A DNA stretch of 61,478 bases from IMG/VR virus record IMGVR_UViG_3300020595_000038, positions 1-61,478 of that record. The stretch is one strand, 5' to 3'. This document shows, in pieces, positions 56,557 to 61,478 of the stretch. The notes beneath the pieces are model-generated. The model was not told the DNA's origin. It saw nothing but the letters and a program-made list of their open reading frames with translations, and searched no databases. The stretch is from a virus. Within the stretch, counting starts at the first letter, position 1. The number at the start of each line of letters is the position of its first letter. The position numbers and the translations under genes are program-made.

Positions 56557-59500
56557 GACACGTACACATTTTGAGTTTTAAATTATTTATTTGTTCTTGT
56601 TGTTCTTGAACTGCTCCTATTAATACTGAGACTAAGTGTTCGTAATCAACTGTTTTGTAAGTGGTTGTGGAACTATCCTCTAATCTTTCTTGATCTCTTA
56701 CAACTTCTGGTACAATTTCTTCTACCTCTTGTGCAATAAGTCCAATATTAGTTTTCCCTTTTCGTTCACCCGATTTCCATTGGTAACTTACAGGATGTAA
56801 TGACATCACTTTTTCTAAGTTGTTTTCTAAAGGCTTTATATTGGTTTTTAATCTTCTATCTGAAAAATCCCAAAATCCAACAATATCTGAGGCCATATGT
56901 AAAACACCTTTAGCGTTTACCTGCCCTCTTGTTTGGCCACCAGTCATAAACTGTATTGGATGACTTGACATTGTACCTATCTTACCTGCTCCATGACCTG
57001 TATGAGCATACATTGTAGTAATGATTCCATCACTAACAGATTTCACATCCAATCTAGCATGAGAAGATCCTGCAACATTTACTCTGGCATTCCAACCTCC
57101 ATCGTTACTTACACTTCCATGACCATTTCCAAACTCATTATAACTATTACTAAAGGTTTTAGATCCTGAAAGAGTTTCATTAGCACTTTTTACAGAATAA
57201 TCACTTGGTGTAAAGTTTTCTTCAGTCCAATATGACCAAACTTGCCTTTGAGTTCCACCTTCTAATCTAGAATATCTTGGCACTCCCCAGAAAGGTCGAA
57301 TATCTACAGTATTATAATAGGTTGAACCATTACCATGATTACCAATCCAATAATTTGCCCAACCTGAATACCCTGAAAAAGCACCAGAGGTTTGATAAAA
57401 AGTTCCTTCATCAGATCCATATCCAACTTCTGCTAATCCGTTTGCTTTATCTACTGTAGAAGAATTTACATTCGCTTGAGTAACGTAACCTGCTTTATCA
57501 ATAACAGCAGTAATTTCTTCATCGGAACGTTGAGTATTCGTATTAGTAGATGTAATAACACCTGTTGTTGCATTATATTGTGAATTCCCACTTGCTGATA
57601 TTTTACCTCTAACTTGTGCAGTAGTTAACTGAGTGTTGTTATCCGTTGTTTTATACCCTGCATCGGCATGATTACCCCATCCATGAGCAGTTTTTCCGTT
57701 AGCAACATCCGTTGTAGAGAAATGTCCTGAATCATGTATCTTTCTCCAGGCTTGCCAGGTTCCACTATTTTTACCTCTTGTGGATAGTTCTCCTGTTCTG
57801 AAATTACTAAATATTTGAGAAACCCAACTTGAACTATATGCTGCTACAAAAAGACCTCCATCAGCATAACCTGCATCAGATGATCCGTTTGTATAACCAG
57901 TCATATTACTGGTTGCACTATTTATTGCAATAGCATTACCACTATTTCTTGATGTAAACGTACTACCTGCAAAATTATAGGTAGTATTATTGTCCGTTGT
58001 TTTATACCCTGCATCGGCATGATTACCCCATCCATAAGCAGTGTTCCAGTTGCCTGAATTGTTAGTCAGGTTACCTGAATCCCATATCTTTTTATTTGTT
58101 CCCCAAACAGTATCACTTGTCGCTGTTCTTCTCCATAAGTGATCTCCAGAAAATATTAATTGCTCCTGTCTATGACTTGAGTGCCATGAACTCCACTTAG
58201 AAACTGTAAGTAATGCGTGCCATCCATCGCCACCAACTCCTGTGTCAGCATTGTTTTGGAAATCCCATTGAGCGTATCTATCATTATAGTATGAAGGTGC
58301 TCTTGCAGCACCTCTAGTGTCCGAAATATAAACCCTATCATTAGATGATGTTAGTGTACCTGTATTTTTAGTGAAACCAAATTTAGCAATATCTTCTTCA
58401 TTTAATTGAGTATTTGTATCGGTTTTGATATAACCCATTTCTCCGACTTGAGCATCAGTTAATTGAGTATTCGTATCCGTATAGGTTTTAATATAACCCA
58501 TTTCTTCAATTTGAGCATCGGTTAATTGAGTGTTTGTGTCTGTATACGATGTTAAATAATTTGCTTTTGAATGGTCACCCCAATCATATGCAGCATTCCA
58601 TTCTCCTGAATTCCCACCTGATGCTGTGACTACACCACTTGTCCATATATTACCTGACATTCCGATAGCAGCACCTGCTGTTCCGTTATTGACAAATACT
58701 ATTTGATGGCCACCTGCCATTGTTCCTCCTGTCTTATTGTTTGTATGTTTATAAGCGATACCATACAGATTACCAAAGTTAGTACCACTTGCATGGTTTT
58801 TATAACCTGTACCCATTGCCCATACATGGTCTGTTTTGGTAGAATCATATGTACCAAAAATACCTTCATCTCTTGCTGTAGAGACTAGTCCTCCTGAGAA
58901 TGAATCATCAGCATTACTTCTAAGGTATTTTGTATCTGTCTGATCAGTTATATCAAAATCTTTTATATATCCTGCACTAGCGTGATCTCCCCATCCGTAT
59001 GCTGTGTTCCAGTTATTGGACGTACCGCTTTTAGTTGTTATAACACCAGACATGTAACCACCAAGAGCAGATATATTTCCCCCTTCAGCAGCCCCAATTC
59101 TATTTCCATAGTACTCAAATTCAGAAATACCATAAGTTATATTTCCTGTTACAAAAGGAGCACTTGTTCTTGCCTTAAGAGTAAATTCAATATCTGTAGC
59201 GTAGTTGCCAATAGGCATAACCCCTCTAAGTTTAGCAGAACCTACTTTAGTTAAACTTGTTACTGGATACCAGTTACCATCTTTGTTTTTAACCCTTGCT
59301 GACCATGTTTCCGGGAAAGGACTAGAATAAAAACATATATCAAAGAAACCTGCACAGTATGTTATACCATTGTTGTTTTTATTTCCAGATTGTAAATACT
59401 GAAGGTTTATGTTATATACTTTAGTTTCACCTGCGGATGTTCCAAATAACCTATTTTGATTATACTCTTCAAAGTTTTGATTTGATAACTTCTTAGAAGC

Positions 59501-61478
59501 ACCTGCTTCAACAGTGCCATCAATAGTTACAACAAATCTATCCCATTTACCTGCCATTCTATTTGTTAGAATACCATCATGTAGTTTTTGACCTCCAAAT
59601 GGGTTAAAAGATTCGTTTGGTTCAGATATTCTAATATAGGAGGAATCGTGATTGTGTGCAGGTAAAGCAGTTAAATACCCTGCACTTGCATGATTTCCCC
59701 AACCATGGGCTGTGTTCCAGTTACTATTATTGTAGCCTGTTGTAGTAACTAAGCCTAATACACTAATAAAATTATCAGGAGTATAATATCTAATATAACC
59801 ATCTTGAGATGCGTATATTCTATTTATAGCAGTTTTGTTATTATTCCCACTAGTTGTGTTAATCCAACCTGCTTGTATATATCCGTTTGCGTCAGTACGA
59901 ACTACTTTGTTTGCCTCATTGTTACGTCCTGTGTGTAGGTCTAGACCATCTAAAAGATCAGAATCTGCGGCTTTACCATCAGTTGCTAAGTATCCAGTTA
60001 GATCCTGATCACCAGTATATCCTGCTTTTGAATGGTCACCCCAATCATATGCAGTATTCCATTCTCCTGAGTTTCCTCCAGTTGCGGCTATAGTTCCTGG
60101 TACTACAAGAGCATTAGTAGACTCTGTCCATTTTAAAAATGAATCTGCTCCAAAATACCCTCTAAGGTTGTCATTACCTGTACCCTCATTTAGAGAAAGT
60201 CTCTCATGAGTTACATTAATATTGTAATTATTTGGATGCCATGTTTTTATTTTAGGTACACTACCTGATATTAAAAACTCAATATGATTTGAACTTGTAC
60301 CACCTGCAAAAGTATTATTACAATACCAGGTTCCATTTTCATTCCAAAAAACAGCCACAGAAACCTGTTCCGTTCCTGTTCCTGATATGTGACCTGTCAT
60401 TCTATAAGCACCACCTGTTGGCAAAGCAGCACCATCACTTGTTACAAGTGTTGCAATCGTTGTAATGCTTGCTGCGTAAGTTTTACCCCATTCTTCTCTA
60501 CCAACAACTCCTGCTTGGGTTACTTTACCATTTACAGTTAAATCCCCTTTAACAGTTCCTCCACCTATAGGTAAATACAATCCATTATGATCTCCATGGT
60601 CTGTAGGTATTGTAGGTTTATTAAGTATTAATGCGTCTCCAGATGTAGCAGTCCAGTCTGCCTGAACGTTTTTTTCTGCGTCTGTTGGTGCATAAGAGTC
60701 TGGAACTGTAGGTATTGTAGGTTTGTTAAGTATTAATGCATCACCAGAAGTTGCAGTCCAGTTTGATTGAACGTTTTTTTCTGCGTCTGTTGGTGCGTGT
60801 GTTGCTTGTGAATGTGTGTATGCAGTATCCCAATTGCCTGAGTTGTTTGTAAAAACACCACTATGATATATAGTCCTCCATGGATTCCATTTTTGAGCAC
60901 TATCGGAGTTGTAACTTCTATAAGACAACCCACCTGCATCATTATTATAGGTAGAGTTTAATTGAAGAGAATAATTACTTGCTCCAATTCTTACAACTGG
61001 CCCACTATGTGGTGCATTGTTAGCATATGTGAAATCTACAGATTGATCAGTTTGCAAATCAGCATCCATTCCAGGATGTGTATTCCAACCATTGTCCCTA
61101 AGAAATTTAGTGCTATCAAGGCCATCAAGTTTCTGTGAATCTGCTGCTTTTGCAGTCTTCCCCAAATAATCGTCATCATGGTTGTGACCAGATGCTGCAT
61201 ATCCTCCGTTAGCGTGATCTCCCCATCCGTAGGCTGTGGCCCATTGTGATGACTTTCCATGAGATTTTGTAAAAATTTCTCCATCAACATGAAGACCATT
61301 TGATATATCCCACCTTGTATTCCCTTGATCCCAAATAAATTGAGCAGAGGTACTTGTCCCTCTTAGAACAGTTATACCACCAAGATTACTACTAGCAGCA
61401 CTTCCTCCTTTATTAAGTTCTATATTCTTATCTTCTACCTGTAGGGTAGCAGTATTTAATGTAGTTGTCGTTCCATTA
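56546..61478 (-). CDS. Giant tail fibre, C-terminal part with S74 chaperone (cut by window end)
   Basis: The frame is open to the window edge; upstream of the in-frame ATG at 61165 it continues as '...NGTTTTLNTATLQVEDKNIE', a known fibre-shaft pattern, so the gene is longer. It contains at least seven A(Y/H)xWG(N/D)H repeats, a 35-residue tandem repeat and a 21-residue repeat. The last about 110 residues are a Peptidase S74 intramolecular chaperone: 'WDFSDRRLKTNIKPLENNLE' (catalytic Ser before Asp), 'HPVSYQWKSGERKGKTNIGL', 'IAQEVEEIVPEVV'. This domain folds the fibre trimer and cuts itself off. With 1-2224 it would make about 2385 residues. Confidence 0.88.
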   Translation of the reverse strand, partial: NGTTTTLNTATLQVEDKNIELNKGGSAASSNLGGITVLRGTSTSAQFIWDQGNTRWDISNGLHVDGEIFTKSHGKSSQWATAYGWGDHANGGYAASGHNHDDDYLGKTAKAADSQKLDGLDSTKFLRDNGWNTHPGMDADLQTDQSVDFTYANNAPHSGPVVRIGASNYSLQLNSTYNNDAGGLSYRSYNSDSAQKWNPWRTIYHSGVFTNNSGNWDTAYTHSQATHAPTDAEKNVQSNWTATSGDALILNKPTIPTVPDSYAPTDAEKNVQADWTATSGDALILNKPTIPTDHGDHNGLYLPIGGGTVKGDLTVNGKVTQAGVVGREEWGKTYAASITTIATLVTSDGAALPTGGAYRMTGHISGTGTEQVSVAVFWNENGTWYCNNTFAGGTSSNHIEFLISGSVPKIKTWHPNNYNINVTHERLSLNEGTGNDNLRGYFGADSFLKWTESTNALVVPGTIAATGGNSGEWNTAYDWGDHSKAGYTGDQDLTGYLATDGKAADSDLLDGLDLHTGRNNEANKVVRTDANGYIQAGWINTTSGNNNKTAINRIYASQDGYIRYYTPDNFISVLGLVTTTGYNNSNWNTAHGWGNHASAGYLTALPAHNHDSSYIRISEPNESFNPFGGQKLHDGILTNRMAGKWDRFVVTIDGTVEAGASKKLSNQNFEEYNQNRLFGTSAGETKVYNINLQYLQSGNKNNNGITYCAGFFDICFYSSPFPETWSARVKNKDGNWYPVTSLTKVGSAKLRGVMPIGNYATDIEFTLKARTSAPFVTGNITYGISEFEYYGNRIGAAEGGNISALGGYMSGVITTKSGTSNNWNTAYGWGDHASAGYIKDFDITDQTDTKYLRSNADDSFSGGLVSTARDEGIFGTYDSTKTDHVWAMGTGYKNHASGTNFGNLYGIAYKHTNNKTGGTMAGGHQIVFVNNGTAGAAIGMSGNIWTSGVVTASGGNSGEWNAAYDWGDHSKANYLTSYTDTNTQLTDAQIEEMGYIKTYTDTNTQLTDAQVGEMGYIKTDTNTQLNEEDIAKFGFTKNTGTLTSSNDRVYISDTRGAARAPSYYNDRYAQWDFQNNADTGVGGDGWHALLTVSKWSSWHSSHRQEQLIFSGDHLWRRTATSDTVWGTNKKIWDSGNLTNNSGNWNTAYGWGNHADAGYKTTDNNTTYNFAGSTFTSRNSGNAIAINSATSNMTGYTNGSSDAGYADGGLFVAAYSSSWVSQIFSNFRTGELSTRGKNSGTWQAWRKIHDSGHFSTTDVANGKTAHGWGNHADAGYKTTDNNTQLTTAQVRGKISASGNSQYNATTGVITSTNTNTQRSDEEITAVIDKAGYVTQANVNSSTVDKANGLAEVGYGSDEGTFYQTSGAFSGYSGWANYWIGNHGNGSTYYNTVDIRPFWGVPRYSRLEGGTQRQVWSYWTEENFTPSDYSVKSANETLSGSKTFSNSYNEFGNGHGSVSNDGGWNARVNVAGSSHARLDVKSVSDGIITTMYAHTGHGAGKIGTMSSHPIQFMTGGQTRGQVNAKGVLHMASDIVGFWDFSDRRLKTNIKPLENNLEKVMSLHPVSYQWKSGERKGKTNIGLIAQEVEEIVPEVVRDQERLEDSSTTTYKTVDYEHLVSVLIGAVQEQQEQINNLKLKMCTCHGK
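58380..58550 (-). repeat. Short tandem repeat in the fibre (63-bp period)
   Basis: A 63-base unit (21 residues; core 'TDTNTQLTDAQ' then 'E(E/G)MGYIK') occurs about two and a half times. The copies have diverged slightly, so they can still be told apart. Confidence 0.75.
60601..60805 (-). repeat. Tandem repeat in the fibre (105-bp period)
   Basis: Two adjacent 105-base copies encode a 35-residue unit (core 'NWTATSGDALILNKPTIPT'). The DNA copies differ at a handful of sites. Such repeats invite recombination and assembly errors. Confidence 0.8.

Noticed and set aside
1-61478. CRISPR array, insertion sequence or rRNA
   Set aside because: I found no regularly spaced direct repeats with unique spacers, no transposase frame and no rRNA-like sequence. 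The repeats seen are inside the tail fibre.

Overview
The window reads as a nearly complete genome of a tailed bacteriophage, most likely a short-tailed (podovirus-like) phage of a marine Bacteroidetes/Flavobacteria host. The evidence for the host is AT-rich DNA, a Bacteroidetes-type promoter (TTTG, then TATATTTG), few Shine-Dalgarno sites, Bacteroidetes-style beta-sandwich and DUF1566-type domains in virion proteins, and phage-encoded exported proteins with short Gram-negative signal peptides. Terminase and portal look distantly crAss-like or Cellulophaga-podovirus-like. This is from memory of the families, not from a search. No bacterial chromosome is visible.

Layout. (1) Positions 13006 down to 1 (minus strand) hold the head module: a possible small-terminase-position gene, large terminase, portal, scaffold and major capsid protein, then two fibre-like proteins and the start of a giant tail fibre. 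(2) Positions 13244-16533 (plus strand) hold a membrane/exported cassette (membrane coiled-coil protein, secreted thioredoxin-like protein, outer-membrane beta-barrel) followed by a run of very small, mostly basic proteins. (3) Positions 16528-18523 (minus strand) form a compact block: HNH nuclease, two small membrane proteins, a PD-(D/E)XK nuclease and a two-domain GroES-like protein. (4) Positions 18524-20132 hold an AT-rich gene-poor stretch, two small genes, tRNA-Arg(UCU), iteron-like repeats and a strong early promoter. (5) Positions 20133-32296 (plus strand) form the early/replication operon: many small unknown proteins, two hammerhead ribozymes, a DnaA-domain-IV-like protein, a structured RNA-like region, a tyrosine recombinase, a Rad52-like annealase candidate, a YqaJ exonuclease, a replication-initiation-like winged-helix protein, a primase-helicase, a Holliday-junction-type nuclease, an SSB-like OB protein and a DUF1599 protein. 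(6) Positions 33568-32309 (minus strand) encode a second tyrosine recombinase (integrase) with its own promoter and palindromes. (7) Positions 61478 down to 33858 (minus strand) hold the rest of the tail fibre, adaptor/ring proteins, a 1741-residue nozzle-like protein, virion proteins, a 2931-residue internal virion polyprotein, and a lysis cassette (amidase, small membrane proteins, holin).

Both ends of the window lie inside an open minus-strand tail-fibre frame. If the ends join, the late genes form one unit of about 41 kb from position 13006 through the junction to 33858, in the order head, fibres, tail, internal proteins, lysis. The junction as given is one base out of frame, so a base or a longer stretch is probably missing at the ends.

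How it works together. Early transcription from about 20070 makes replication and recombination proteins; I see no DNA or RNA polymerase gene, so the host enzymes are presumably used. Two tyrosine recombinases suggest a temperate lifestyle, but I recognise no repressor. The most striking non-protein content is a pair of type I hammerhead ribozymes in the early operon. They share an identical stem II, while stems I and III differ in sequence but keep their pairing. About 0.5 kb at 18.6-19.1 kb and a 130-base structured intergenic region at 24.1-24.25 kb remain unexplained.
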